In this document: positions 1-13,177 of the stretch, piece by piece | Position numbering within the stretch: position 1 is the stretch's first letter | Layout of the letters: the number at the start of each line of letters is the position of its first letter | DNA from: Leuctra nigra | Lineage: Eukaryota > Arthropoda > Insecta > Plecoptera > Leuctridae | Assembly (NCBI GenBank): GCA_934045905.1 | Contig: OW203765.1 | Location: 23,162,159 to 23,226,158, forward strand | Reading direction: 5' to 3' | Length of the DNA stretch: 64,000 nucleotides | The notes under the pieces: model-generated | What the model was told of the DNA's origin: nothing | Databases searched by the model: none | Seen by the model: only the letters and a program-made list of their open reading frames with translations | Program-made: the position numbers and the translations under genes

Positions 1-545
1 GTCCAATTTCAGTTGGCAAAATACAACTGATGCCTAACCAAGAATTGCCAAGATTTGGATTTTTTCTACTATAGAACACTAAAGAAATTGGGCAATTTAA
101 ATCTAAAGATTTGAATTGCCCATACATTTGGTAAAAATCAACACTATTAGCAATAATTTCGTAGTTACTTTGGACCTAAGCTTTTCGGTTATATACTATG
201 GTTATGCATGAAATAAAAGGATAATTGAGAGACAAAACTAAACTGTAGAGTCTATAGATATATATACATTTGTAATTTTGCTTATTGCTTAAAGTGTCCA
301 CCAACACTCATATTGCTAGGCTATGCGGCAATACTAATACGACAAAAGTCATTGTCTATGACAAGAAAACACCTCAACTGTTGACCTGTCAACCATGTAA
401 TATCCATCTTGAACTCTTGCGCCCCAGGTCCCGCGGGGCCGACGTTCCGCCACTGATCACGTGGTATTAACGGGAAGTCTGGGAACTCTGTTGGAGGCAG
501 AACAGTAATTATTACTCGGAGATACAATCTCCAGCAGTGCTGGTT
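1..545. other. AT-rich non-coding stretch
   Basis: No convincing exon, RNA gene or terminal inverted repeat was seen. Short open frames exist but lack coding character and splice context. Confidence 0.5.
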
Positions 546-559
546 AATTGAGACTCACT

Positions 560-950
560 GGAGTGGCAAACTATGAGGGGAACATCTTCCGGTCGAGCAG
601 GCGAGTTGTGTGAAGATGAGTCTTTAAGACGCTTGACCAGTGGTCAGAACATGGAGCCAGAACATCGTCGTCGTCCATGGAGTGACGCCTGGAGTGGCAA
701 ACTATGAGGGGAACATCTTCCGGTCGAGCAGGCGAGTTGTGTGAAGACGTCTTCGAGACGCTCGACCAGTGGTCAGAACATCGGCGTCGTCCATGGAGTG
801 ACGCCTGGAGTGGCAAACTATGAGGGGAACATCTTCCGGTCGAGCAGGCGAGTTGTGTGAAGACGTCTTCAAGACGCTCGACCAGTGGTCAGAACATCGG
901 CGTCGTCCAGGAGTGACGTCTGGAGTGACAAACTACGAGGGAGGAGGTCC
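560..950. repeat. Tandem repeat, about 3.3 copies, unit 131 to 114 bp
   Basis: A unit beginning GAGTGGCAAACTATGAGG starts at 561, 692 and 808, with a diverged fourth start at 922, so the spacing is 131, 116 and 114 bp. Each unit contains CTTCCGGTCGAGCAGG and GACCAGTGGTCAGAACATCG, and the array is GC-richer than its surroundings. The open frames here follow from the repeat and are not genes. Confidence 0.9.
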
Positions 951-1099
951 AATAATAGGACATCAGTCCAAACATCATCATCGTCATGGTCATTGTCGTC
1001 GACATCGGTCAGCGTGATGGAGAGACGACACCTCCACTCACTTTCCTTTCGGACTCTGTAAAGACATACAAGGGCGTAATATTCCAGAAAAGCAACTAT

Positions 1100-1545
1100 T
1101 TTCATTATTATAATATGTTGAGTATTTTCTACAACACTTGTAGAATTCCTTCTTATCCTAATCGAACAATGAATCTACATCTAAGCGATATTCGATGGAC
1201 TTTTATAATGTCCTTAAAGTTCTACTGCCACGTTAGCACGGGACGGACTTTATTTTCTTGAAATGCATGGAAACGTTCAATTGCACCAAGCGAGAAGGGG
1301 AACAGAATCTAAATAAAAGTCTCATATTTGTAGTATTTACACTTTTTAGCAGCTTTTAATTCTCAGAAGTCTAATTAAGTCGTTCAAACATGAATGGTTG
1401 AGCTTTTTGCACCAGGTTTTTACTTCCAGTGAAGGAGAACAGAATGTACATAAATGACCTCAATTTATTGGAGGTCGAGCTGCTTTTAAATCGTCAAAAG
1501 TCCACTTTGAAGTAATATAAACATAAATTAAAGATTTTTGCTTCT
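1100..1545. repeat. Dispersed repeat remnants
   Basis: Two diverged pieces of an abundant repeat occur near 1,290-1,380 and 1,425-1,515. They share the words GGGAACAGAATCT, ATAAATGACCTC and GTCAAAAGTCCACTTT with many other places in the window (for example 30.3, 30.6, 36.9, 57.2, 61.1 and 63.3 kb). No coding feature was seen. Confidence 0.45.
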
Positions 1546-1698
1546 AAGGGCCAGTCTTTCAATCCTCTGCTAACTTTTAAACTGTTGATTAGGATTGTAA
1601 ATTGTCATGGCAACAACCAATGACATTCCTAGAATGACCACTAACTAACTGCTAAGAGCTATTTGAGACTTTAGCAGAGTATTGAAAGACCGGGTCTA
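1546..1698. mobile_element. Palindromic MITE
   Basis: The left end GGGCCAGTCTTTCAAT is matched in inverted orientation by ATTGAAAGACCGGGTCT, and the inner arms CTCTGCTAA and TTAGCAGAG continue the hairpin. The element is about 150 bp with no coding capacity. The superfamily was not determined. Confidence 0.7.
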
Positions 1699-1699
1699 A

Positions 1700-3975
1700 G
1701 TGAGCTTTCGACAACTTAAAGCTGCCTAGACGGATCCATTCATGGAAGATCATTTTCTCCTTCTCTTGTGGTATATAGATTACCATTAAAAACAAATTAA
1801 ACGATGAACCAATAATATATTCTGCCTCAATTCAGTACGCTTCACAGAATCTGAGCAAGAGATTCTTGCCACGTTTCACAGAATTGGTTCTCTACTTCCT
1901 GTGTATGATTTGATTTAGTTTGAAGTTGGTTTTACCAGTTGAACGCGTTGTTTTAATGAAGATGTAAGTACACAGAATAAGTCGTATGTTTTCGCGCAAT
2001 TATAACTCAGTGCTGTAGAAAAACGAATCATCATATACATAAGAAAAACACAACACAGCGTCTGAGTTGTATAAGATCGTATCTCGTGGGAAACCGGAAG
2101 TAGGAGCGATGGAGAGGGGGTGACCCAGCTTACAACACGGACCCCAATATGATTTCCGGTCGGTGCGTTGAATTCCTTGAGGCGGAGTACTAAGATGGCG
2201 GAGAATTATAAAGGAATGTTTTGAATATTAATTTAATTATAAACAAAAGTAAATCAAAATATTATGAGAAAAGTCGGAAGAGACCAATTGTTTATTCGTA
2301 CAGCACTTTAAATTTTTATACATTGTTATTTTTTATACCCATTTGATAGGTAGGTATCCGAGAGACATGGAATGTATTACGAATAAAAAGGCTCCATTAT
2401 AATAGAGTAGACTTTTGATATTTACAAAACAGAAAAACGCATGTTTTTGTTTGATTTCTATTTTCTATACACCTGAAAAATAGTACAAATAATTCCGATA
2501 TTAATAAAGAAACATTATTAATTTAACAATTTAATGATTTACAATGTTTCAACTCATTGGATAAATGGTTCAATGGTAAAATCGTCTATTTTAGTGTGAC
2601 AAAAATATAGAACCATTCAAAGTTAACCCCAAAAATCGCACTGCAACGCTCGCTCCGCCTACAAGTGTAATTAACCTCCCTACCGCGTTACGACATGTAA
2701 TGCTGAAGTGTACTGTCATATGTCTGGATAAGTTTCTTGTTTATAACACTTGATTGTTTTATTACTCATGACTCCATGGTCAGCTTATCAGCAAGATCTG
2801 CCCATCATCCTTCACGGCTGGTTTTCCAGCAGCTATGTGATTTCCATGACGCAGTTTTCATGACAGCAACTTGTCGTTGCAGACGGATTGTGAAGAAGGT
2901 GAAGAGTTTATGTGTGACTGCATTTATGCGCAGAAACTACTTAATCCGTGATTCGGTATTTAAGTTTTAATTGTGTAATTTTAGCTAATTTAATTTATGT
3001 ATGAATTCGAAATTAAGGAATGCATCATGAAGCGTTTAAAATATATACGTTATAATTGTTTCAAATTGTGTGAAGCTTTAGAATTAATTGCTAACTTTAA
3101 AACTATTAAAGTTTCCATGAATAACCAAACTTTTAAAATTAATTTTTAATGTTTCAAACATTTCTTGTTTAAAAGTCACTAAATAAAAATGAACTTAATC
3201 TTTCAAAAGTTCGCAAAATTGGAAAGAGTTTTCACGAAAATAAACTTATCTATAGTGTTTACAATATTTTGAGTATGTTATAGTTAGAAAAAACTTTGAT
3301 TAGGTATCTTTGGTTACTAACTTCCTATTAATTTAACTCTTTAGCAAGTAGGTATACAGTCATAAGATTCTTGCCCTTTTTAATTATACAACACTGAGGT
3401 TTTCTACAAAACAAAGATTTAACAAAAATGGGAAAATGTAAATAAAATGCTAGAAATAAGACGATAACATGTGATTCATATCGAAATAAAGCGATATGCA
3501 TATGAGTTGTCTCTGCCTTTGGAAATGAGCTTATTGTGCATGTCTACTAAAAGTCAGTTTGCAAAGCGTCCATCTGAAATAACTTGCTTTTAGACCTATA
3601 ATAATGGTGCTCAATGTAATACTCTAGAACGATATGGACATGTCTAACTTGCCGTGTCCTTCTTACTCCTCGATTTCACGCTGTAATGCCCCGGCATTTA
3701 TATCTCCACCATCCAACACTAGTATTAGTGTAATTTATTGTAATTATGCTAATAAAATGTATTCTTACAGTGCACTAAGTAAATCGTATTAATTATTAAT
3801 AATACAAATCACGGTGGATGGAAAGGTACTGACGTATGAAAGCTAGTAAGTATACGTAACTAGCCACAATGTTTTTATTTTAGACATAAGAAAACGAAAC
3901 ATTCTTTAGGAGTATCTGTAATTTTTATGCAACTTTTATGAATTATGTATTGTATTGGGCTGCACAGTGTTTAAA
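1700..3975. other. Gene-free AT-rich stretch
   Basis: No recognisable gene, RNA or terminal repeat was seen across this stretch. A GC-richer patch near 2,080-2,200 and an open frame at 2,737-2,970 show no splice logic or recognisable protein. Confidence 0.45.
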
Positions 3976-4039
3976 ACCACTGGCGTAACTATGTTGCAGC
4001 CCCCTCAGTCAGTCGCGGGGGGGGGGGGGGGGGGGGGGG
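3976..4039. repeat. hAT-like terminus fragment followed by a 23-base G tract
   Basis: CCACTGGCGTAACTA at about 3,977 resembles the CAGTGGCGTAACTA end found on ZMYM1-type hAT elements in insects (recalled, not searched). An uninterrupted run of 23 G follows at 4,017-4,039. No partner terminus was located. Confidence 0.5.
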
Positions 4040-4161
4040 TCCCGAAAATTTGGATGAATGAACATTATAATCAAAAATATTGATTTTAAAAACAATATGA
4101 TTGTTTTTATTGTTTATTTTTGTTTTACAAGATTAGATTAAATACATATTTAATCTACTGC

Positions 4162-4484
4162 TAAAGTTCATTCACGATTAGAATAGCAAGCCGTAATGGC
4201 GGCGTGTACTACCGTAGTCAAGTGAACGTATACCTAAACATGTGAATATCAATATAATAATCAAAAAATGTGTATAATACGGCTGTAGATAAAAATAAAT
4301 CAATTTTATTGAGTTTTTATAATTTTACTACTATTAAAAATTGTGTATTTGACATAATTTATACAATTTCAATAATACAAAGAAGAAAGTCTTGCCATTG
4401 ACAGGGCAGTGTTCAAGTGACTGACCAATGAACGACGTGATCGACTAAAACGTCAGTGATATTCTTATCGTGAACGAACTTTAT
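4162..4484. mobile_element. MITE with AAAGTTCATTCACGATTAGA ends, copy 1
   Basis: The element starts TAAAGTTCATTCACGATTAG and ends ATCGTGAACGAACTTTA. The interior, including AAAGAAGAAAGTCTTGCCAT and GACAGGGCAGTGTTCA, recurs at 41,185-41,486. There the inverted terminal repeats are longer and more complete. Confidence 0.8.
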
Positions 4485-4532
4485 CATATATATAAATAAA
4501 TATTTAATTTAATCCTGTTTACAATATTCATC

Positions 4533-4800
4533 GTGTCAGGACTTCGCAACCGACTGGCCAAGTCCGTCACGTCATCTTCTTCTTCTTCCCCAACTCTTCT
4601 TCCTCTGCTTACCCCTTCTTCCAGTAAACTCTCGCCATTTATCTCAATCTATCCTCCACTTCTCTTCTACAACCGTCTCCCAATTCCCTCTTCCTTCAAT
4701 CACATCTGCTTCCACTGCTTTGATCCACGTTGCTTTGATCCACGTCTTCCTGGTTCCCTTTTCCCAAAACCGTTCCATCTTTGAAATTCTCTTCGTGGAT
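4533..4800. repeat. CT-rich dispersed repeat
   Basis: The stretch starts near GGACTTCGCAACCGACTGGC and runs into a CTTCTTCTTCTTCC tract. A related stretch lies at 8,255-8,420, where GACTCCTGGAAACCGGCTGG leads into a similar CT-rich tract. The shared order suggests a common repeat, perhaps the antisense tail of a retroelement. The open frame across it is low-complexity. Confidence 0.4.
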
Positions 4801-4924
4801 ATGAATATTGATAATCGACAGTAACAATATTCATTTAAAGAATATAAATGATCAATCTACCATAATTTGTTTAAATCGCGTTAATATCCACTATAGATTC
4901 TATGATAGAATACAATTTTTTTCG

Positions 4925-5110
4925 TGCCAAGACCAGAAGTCCATTTCAATTATTCTTGAGGTGAGCTGAAGTAATTTGCTTCATTGTAATGACTTGAGTA
5001 TTCTTGTTGTAAGAGATTATACTCAACATCGGTCACAAGTATATTGATAGAGCTTGATTACACGATTCAAAAAGTGTGCAATGCCATATCGAGTACCTCT
5101 GTGGTGCAGT
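4925..5110. mobile_element. Diverged copy of the ACCTCAGAGGTAGAAGG MITE family
   Basis: It shares AGAAGTCCATTTCAATTATT, CTTGAGGTGAGCT and a GTACCTCTG end with the clearer copies at 10.5, 22.6 and 33.7 kb. It is truncated or diverged at the left end. Confidence 0.5.
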
Positions 5111-7750
5111 GTAAGTGTTTGGCTCAAGACTTTTTTGATTCTTCAGTAAAAACATTGAGTATAATCCACTAAAAAAACACGGTCCTATTTTGTCAAGGGA
5201 CCTCGTAACTATACTGATTAACTGATTTACAAAGAATGAAAATTGAAAATCATTAACAACATGTTCTGGCTCCTTTCGCAGATTTCGCTCGATTCAAGAC
5301 TTTCAACATCGCACACTTCCACATCTCCACTTTCAATGATGAATTCGACATAACACATTTCAACATCCAACTTCCTTACTACAAAACCAATAAAAAAAAA
5401 CACAAAACAAAAAAACATATGTGTTTGAAAGTAGGCCTAACGCAATCACTCGCGCGAACTGCACGGTTGTTAGAGTGAGAGGGAAAGATCAGCCAACAGG
5501 AAGCATGGATTTGAATATTCAAATATCGGTGCTGTTCTTGTGTTGCCGCGACCTCTTTGCCGGTTGGCTAACAGGTTAATGTCTGTCGTCACAGGAAAGA
5601 GGCCCCAAATGACTCAATAAATGATTAATATGTGCATTATTAATTATACTATCGTTTAGAAACGGTGGACCGAGGCAAGCTGCAGGATATGATGGATATG
5701 TTTACCGTTGCACCGATTGCAATTTATTCGCTATCGAAATTCAGGTGTTCTTCGTAGAAAGTACTAAATGTTAGGTTAGAGTTTATTTTGTGGCTATCTC
5801 AGATTTTATAGTTCTGGTTTTTGCACTTTTTTCATGCCCTGTTTATTTGGAAGCAGATCAATATGATTGTTTATTGTTATTGTTAAATTTGTCATCGATA
5901 TCAACACAATGAGAACAACTGCAATGGACAAAATGTTAGGTTTGTTAATGAGATGGAAATGATTTTCTTAGTTGTGATTTATAGATATAGATAGATGAAG
6001 GACATTGATGAAGGCTAAAAACCGATACCTATACAATGTCTTTATCAATGTTGTGTGTCAATGTTGTAATTAGCAGTTTGGTACAATTTTACCTCAATGG
6101 GTAGACGAATTGCAACTTCTGAAAATGTCTGATGCAGGAAAATGAAATTTTAGTATGTTTCAAATTAAAACTATGGTTGGGGATAATCATCAAGTATATC
6201 TAAATAACCAAAGTCATAATATATTATTTTTTTAGAATCCTAAGTCACAGGCGCTTATGAAGGGGGAGGATGGGAGAAAATCTTTCTGATTCAATTCCCA
6301 TCCGTGTTTTTATACATTTAAGTGTCAAGATAAGAATAAAAATATGCTTAAAAAGGGTTAAAATCGCGTAGAAAAGCACCAAATTCATGCCAAAAATTCA
6401 AAACATTTCTTGAGCTGTGCACACCGGACCTGCAAATAACTGGGGGGAAGGGGGGACTGGGGGAGTCCCCCCCATCGTCTTAGCCAAGTATCCCCTTGCA
6501 AATGCAGTTCCTACGCCTACAAAGCCAATCATTTAGTATTGGTCCAACACTTGTGATAACGACAAAGGAGCTCGCATCATCTTGTAACAACCAACCTTCC
6601 CGGGTATGCGGTGACTTGTGAGTTGTGAATACTCGCCCAACATGGCATGGAGGGACTTGCGCTATGCAGAACAGAAGGATTTCTTGAAAACTTCGAGTAG
6701 ACGGCAACCAGTTTTCGGACGGCTTCTCGACTGACCTTTTGATTTATAGAAAGTATTGGTTCTTTGAGCGGTTGTTTTGTGGTGCTTGTTTTGTGCACCG
6801 CAAACTGATGCGGTGTCCAGATTCGCGAAACAGAAGCAAAAGCGGTGAAGTTAGAAGAGGATTTAATCGGTGAAATTTCAACTAAATCAAGGAGAGTTGT
6901 TGCAGCTTTGACTCCTTCCTTACGGAGTTTACTAAAGATATGTTCGATCTTATATAATACGAATTGCATTCCTAACTGAAGTTACATTACAGAGTGTTTG
7001 AGCATTTGCATTTTTATTACACACGTAATAATTATTTATATTTCGAAAATCACAAAAATACGATATCCTAATCTGCATTTGAACATGATTTTTAACATTA
7101 TACAAAATATTTGAAGATCATTTTTATTTTTACCTCATCATTTACAAAATTATCTGAAGTTTTGATATAAATTGTTAATGAATCAAAAGTAAGAAGCAAA
7201 AAGCTCACCCAATCATGTTTCTGAGTTGAAGCCGACATGCCACACTTTATACTCCTTCCACTAAAAAATTGAGCCCTTTGATGTAGATTATTTTCCCCTT
7301 CTCTCGACGGTACAAAATTTACACTAATGTTTTCGAGTGTTTAAATAATATTTTGCAAATTTGTCGGAGCATGAAAAACTTTTAAATTTGTGTGGCTATT
7401 TTCTGGGTTTACTGTTTGATCTATTTTAAACATCCTAATGCAAAAGCAAATCAGTGCATAGAATATAAATGACATACTCTTCTACTCACTCAATCATATT
7501 CTATCATTTCAAAGATAAAAACATGACTCGCGCTCAATTCCAAGTACTCGCAATTGTAAACTGCCCTATTAGGAACCCCCACGCTACAAACCACTTCGCG
7601 ATCATCAGATAATCCCCTTCAACTCCCTGTCGAAACTGCAGCGGAGTCGCTGTCGAAAAGTGGAATTATTATTTCTGTTCTTTGCTTGGTAGCCGATGAG
7701 CGCGGTCGGTGGACAGAGGGAATGCTTTTGCCAGACGCGGACTCGTGGTG
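5110..7750. other. Gene-free stretch with one hAT-like fragment
   Basis: No gene was recognised. The segment 6,360-6,480 resembles the interior of the hAT-type element at 16,831-17,255: GCACCAAATTCATGCC, then a C/G-rich hairpin ending in runs of C. The open frames between 6,480 and 6,970 have no recognisable product. Confidence 0.45.
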
Positions 7751-8214
7751 AAGTTATGTTAGGGCAGTCGCGACAGCGGAAGAATCTGCACAGATAAATT
7801 ACAGATGGAGGAGAAGAGAGAGAGAGAGAGAGAAGGAGACTGCCTTCTGTCTGATACTCCAGTGATCGGGGATACGTTGGAAGAATGGAAACTGTTTGGT
7901 GGGAAATTCATTTTGTATTTGATAATCAAAATAATAATTTTCATAACGTTTGAGAATTTAAATTTTTATGCTTCTCGAAAGCGTAGCCCAAAACCATATT
8001 TTTTTATATCTTAGGTATTTATTTTTATTTTTTTGTCTTTATTGTACACATTATGGTAACAAAGGCGATGTTCAGCATGAATTAAAACAAATACAGTGGC
8101 TGCTCTTCCACATGACCATTATAGTAAAATCTAGTTGTAAAATACAATGTCGTCCTACATTTAAAACATATTACAATAGAAACATTTAAACATATTAAAT
8201 ACCATTAAATGCCC

Positions 8215-8420
8215 AGGATTAATAATAATAATAATCCATCCCTGGTTCCAATTTAATGGGTCAGGGGGTGGGTATTCCCACCAACACTAGGGCCGCAGGA
8301 CTCCTGGAAACCGGCTGGCCACGCCTGGCGTTTCCTCCTCTTCTTCCTCCTCTTCTTCTTCCACTTCTAATTGTTCCACAAATTCCTTCCACCATGTTCT
8401 GTCCTCCCACTGTCTCTCAA
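8215..8420. repeat. AAT microsatellite plus CT-rich dispersed repeat
   Basis: A short AAT-type run near 8,218-8,236 precedes GGGTGGGTATTCCCACCAAC and a CT-rich tract. It is related to the stretch at 4,533-4,800. Confidence 0.45.
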
Positions 8421-10530
8421 AAACAAATTGCTTGAAAGCATTGATTTAACTGACTGACAAAAACCAACTATGCACTTCACGACCACGTTTCAAGTTTCGA
8501 TTGTCCACATAAAATCGAAAAAGCTCTGCATTTCAAATAATTTTACCGGATTCAAATTGGACTTTAACGCAATTAAAACGTTGGACCGCAATAAGTACGG
8601 TATAGTATGTTTATTTTCATTCTCTTGAGTAAAAAGAGTCGAAAATTGTGCAATATTGAAATAAACTAGGAAAACGATTTGGGATTTGGTATTCTAGTCA
8701 CAACATGGAATGGTCCATTTATTAGGGTATTTACATGTTTCGATCGAAAGATTTTACGTCGTCAAAAGTCCACAAGGAAAAAATGTCATGTCCACTTAAC
8801 TTCAAAGTGGTCTTTTGGCATCTTAAAAAGTGTTCAAAAGTACACACACTTCAAGAATTGAAGATCATTTTCTTTAATTCTCCCCTTCTGATGTTACAGA
8901 ATAGCTGCAAGAAGCGCATTATGCCACACAACATAGTCTTTGCATCTCTGTCAGACAGAAATGGACACTCTGTTAGTGTTAAACGCGTAGGCCGCTTCGC
9001 ATTCGCTTTTTCTTTCATTTTGCGCACATTTTTAAATGTCTTGTCCCCGGTCGTTCGGTTTCGCGTCGTTCTTCAATGGATTTGTTCGTTTTGTTCGCCG
9101 GCAAGAATGATCAGCTTCTGGTTTCATGGTTGCCTTTATGCGCCATCGCAAAGACATCGGCTGAGGTTTCTATGGATTGTTTTATGCTAATGTTGATGTT
9201 TCTGTGATTGTATGGATGTGGTTTGTAAAGATGAACATTTTGATGTTGATTGTTAGACATGTGTACGTTAAATTAATGGCTACTGAATGTTTTTATGCAT
9301 AAGTTGATTAATGGTTAAAGATAAAGTGAGGGAATTGTTAATTTAGAATTATTAACGATTTTACTAATTTCACCGGAATCATTTAGTTACCTACTTCAAA
9401 CATAAAATCATAGACGGGCTTGGCGAAGAGGCTTAATTTTATTACTTCTCAGAATTTGATTGAGCAAAATCTATTCAAGAATACAAAAAAGTTTTACATT
9501 TCGTTCGTTTTTGAGTGGCTTAAAATAATTTTTTCAGCGAATTTTCAAACAAACCCGTACTGTAGAAACAGAATGCCCTAAGTCCACTTAACTGATTCTT
9601 GAAAAAAATACCTCAAAAACCAATAATTAATCACATTTGAAATGATGACACCAGTCATATTGAAAGATAATACTTTCTGTATCTGCTGCCATCACTCAAT
9701 ATGCAATTGATTTAGCTTGATAATATTACAATATTACTTGTTATTCTAAATGTTAACGCAAAATCAATGGACTTCAGACCTTCTGCTTCTGTGGTACAGA
9801 AATATAGAGTGTTGATTACAAACACAATTAAATTAGTGATAATCAATGTAAATAATTGATGCTTGATAACACTTTACGAACGGATACTTTTTCATCCAAT
9901 ACTCTGCACTTCACAGCAGTTTTTTTTTTATCAATGTCGTGCTAAATCCCGATCTACTGAACTCGTGCTTTACTCTGTGTAACCATCAGGTTGACTTGAG
10001 ACACAACCAATTAACACCCGGCACAATTACCCGACGAAATCACTTTGAATTGGTCCCATCTTGTTCTGGGAGGCTGTGGTACAGAGCTCGCAGCACGACC
10101 AGAGGATATAACATCTCGGCTAATTATAAGACAGGTTAATATAGATGTGGTTTCAAGAACCAGTAACACACTGTCCGGGGAATATCGGCCATAGGAGAAT
10201 CCACACAAGAAGGCTCCATTGCCAAGGGTTTCAAGACATTTAGTTGGCCAGCCAAGTCAATGTGGATAAAGCTCTACCATTCAGGTTTTGATAACCATAA
10301 GGATTTAATATTCAATTGCTATATCCACACTCGAACAATTTAATAATTTTACTGCATTTGCTTTTTGTTTCAATTTTACTGCCTACATGATTGTATAATG
10401 TGCAAAACATTATAAAATATATTTTTGAAGAAAAGACTCTATTTATTAGGGTATTCATATACTCACTCACAAGCAAATAAGATAACTTAGGTTAACTGAA
10501 TTTCAAAGTTGATTTTTGTCAACTAAATAT
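8421..10530. other. Gene-free stretch
   Basis: Open frames such as 8,735-9,190 have no recognisable domain and lie in ordinary AT-rich sequence. The segment 9,580-9,800 carries a weak copy of the MITE family that is clearer at 10.5 and 22.6 kb, visible as GGACTTCAGACCTTCTGCTT. Confidence 0.4.
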
Positions 10531-10536
10531 CTATCT

Positions 10537-10785
10537 ACCTCAGAGGTAGAAGGCTGAAAGTCTATTTATTCTTGAGGTGAGCTCAAAAATCAGTAATTCT
10601 GCCTTCATCCTATCATATAATATCATATAAACCTTCATCTTCATATTTGTAATGGTGACATGAATCCATGAATCATCGTGTAAGAGAATACTTCAATACA
10701 ACTGCATTTGTTGACATCAGTTTCAAAAGCATGCAACACAAAATATAGAAAATGGACTCCCGACCGTCTATACCTCTAAGTTACA
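10537..10785. mobile_element. MITE, ACCTCAGAGGTAGAAGG family
   Basis: It begins TACCTCAGAGGTAGAAGG and ends with AAATGGACTCCCGACC followed by TACCTCTAAG, an imperfect inverted repeat. The interior words AAGAGAATACTTCAATA and AAAAGCATGCAACACAAAAT are shared with the copy at 22,556-22,812. Confidence 0.7.
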
Positions 10786-10789
10786 GATA

Positions 10790-11479
10790 TAATAACGCAT
10801 AATATACCCCAAGTAATGGAACCCACCAGAAGATTTTATTTCCCTCACTTGCGCGTTCAATTACTTAGATTTAAATAAGCAAGAAAATGTGTACGATTCA
10901 AATGTAAACTGACAGACGTCTTTACAAAAGTAGAACGTCAACTCTCGCTTCGTTCTTCCAGTAATTAGGTTGGCAGCACTGCAACCGCTGCGTAAACACG
11001 TGTCCATATGATTGAAACAGTAGCGCTCGTTCTATTGATTTAATTGCCTTCTAACTCCTTGAAACACAAAACCTGCATCGCATCGCATTGCGAAGTTGAG
11101 ATCAGGTTTGCGACATTTTTCGGGGTAAAATGTAGTATTTCCTTATCGAGTGTCTTGAGCCGGTAGCTGCGGACAGCGAGTGGACTGTTGTAAGATAGAG
11201 GAGGTGTCATGTTAGATGCAGTGTTAGTTACGAGATGGTGGATGCTGCGGTACACACAGAGCACATGGCCGTGTGCGCAGATGCAGTGGCAGTTCATTCT
11301 CTTCAGTTGATAGTGCAGATAAATACGGATTGAAAGCAACGTGGGCGTCTAAATTGACCGAATCAGAAATTATCTTTAGGCAATATTTTCAATATGGATT
11401 CTAAAAAGAAATACTTGACATTTTTTCGGGGTAAAATTAGCGGTATACCAGGAGAAAAGGGAAAGATCTACAAAAGGAC
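10790..11479. other. Gene-free stretch
   Basis: A minus-strand open frame at 11,040-11,339 has no recognisable product. Nothing else was supported. Confidence 0.4.
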
Positions 11480-11923
11480 TTAAGACGGCTGGGTAGTGGG
11501 TTTGACCTTGAAGAGTTTTTTAATCGATTATTATCAATATCTTTTTCCAGTGTAATTGTTAACAAAATAGGGCTATGGACATGAATTCAGAACAGTTCAA
11601 TGAAAATAATTTCATAGTTTGGAATAAGTTATTGGTTTTAATTTGTCCAACAGGTGTTTAGAACCCGAAAATTTAGTAATTTTCGGGTTTTAATTTGTCC
11701 AACAGGTGTTTAGAACCCGAAAATTTAGTAATTTTCGGGTTCTAAACACCTGTTGGACACAATAAAACTAATAACTTATTCCAAACTATGAAATTATTTT
11801 CATTGAACTGTTCTGAATTCACGTTCATAGCCCTATTTTGTTAACAATTACACTGGAAAAAGATATTGATAAAAATCGATTAAAAAACTCGTCAAGGCCA
11901 CGCTCACTACCAAGCCCTCTTAA
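11480..11923. mobile_element. TTAA-flanked long-hairpin MITE, copy 1 (piggyBac-like target site)
   Basis: TTAA stands at both edges (11,480-11,483 and 11,920-11,923). The inner ends GACGGCTGGGTAGTG and CACTACCAAGCCCTC are inverted repeats that continue for nearly 200 bp on each side (AGTTTTTTAATCGAT against ATCGATTAAAAAACT). Near the centre, a block of about 54 bp containing CAACAGGTGTTTAGAACCC is duplicated in tandem at about 11,637-11,745. A TTAA target site is established for piggyBac; assignment of this element is inference. A second copy lies at 58,528-58,917. Confidence 0.88.
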
Positions 11924-13040
11924 CTTTTTGAAGTGTGCGTTTTTACGACTTTCATTTATCAGAAGTCCACCTAAAGTCAGGTTAACTGTTTACAAGAGCT
12001 TTATGTTTATAGGACATAACTTAAAAAATCATATTTCACGCCGAATGTTGCTTTATTTTGTGGATTCCCCCCCTCCACTCTTTCGAAGTTTAATTTACAT
12101 ATAAACAAATGAAAACTAAACAAGGCAATTCATAGGCAATTCATAGGTTGCACGTAATGTCATCTCGTTGTTGCCTGCCACCATCTTGATGGCACGCAGA
12201 ATAGCTGTGATTCTCTGTATTTTTGACGATATTTTATAGTTAACTGGGTACCATGGGAAATTGTATAGGTTCCGGAGATATCTTTAGTACGAAGAGGATT
12301 CCCTCACATTACAAATACACATTGATAACCTCAATAAAGTTATAAACCTGACCCATCAACGTGCCAACAAAATGTCCGTCATCACGTGGAAAATTCAATA
12401 TTTTTGCATTGCTGATATAAAACAAAAGAAGATCGTGCAAGCTATGAATTAACTTGCAATCCGGCGATCGGGGTCCAATTGCTTTTCCTCAGTCGGGAGA
12501 AAATATTAAGAAGATTCATTACCACTTTATTCTTCATCATCGTAAGACGAGTATTTGCTGGCCATTGTCTCTAAACAAAACGAAAACAATCTCGTGTTAT
12601 AATTGTGTATGACATGAGAAGATGTTTTAAACTGTGGTCTTTGGACCGAGCTATCACAAAATAATCAAAAGTGTGTACTTTAAACTAATTTTCCTTATGA
12701 CACGTACTGAATCCTCTGTTAAAATAATAACTATTTAAGGCATTTTTTTAAAAATCACAATGGCTTCGACGTTCTTAACAAAATGTTTACAGGCAAAATT
12801 AAAATTGTAGTGATTTAGAAATCTACCTAATATATATTTTAGATTGCTAACAATTTTTAATTTTTAGAGAAGCTTTCATTCAATAAATTTTTGGGTTGAA
12901 AGGATCAAAGGGAAAGCTTTCTACTAGAGGCCATTCAAACTAGGATACTTCTTATTTTAGCGCTGGTAGAGCTGAGCTTTTAAAGTTAATTCAATAGAAA
13001 GTATTTTCCTATTAATTAGGAAATTAGGAAATGAATTAAC
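11924..13040. other. Gene-free stretch
   Basis: AT-rich, with no exon or terminal repeat recognised. A short direct duplication GCAATTCATAG lies near 12,126. Confidence 0.4.
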
Positions 13041-13177
13041 TTTCAACATGACTTCCAAAAGCTACTGTGTAACCTCCAAAATAGTTCGAAAGTGCTGCCA
13101 TCTCGTATCTTCCACATCCCACTACCATCATTTGAAAAACGTTCCATTCCTCCACCTCTTTCCGCTGAATTGTGCAG

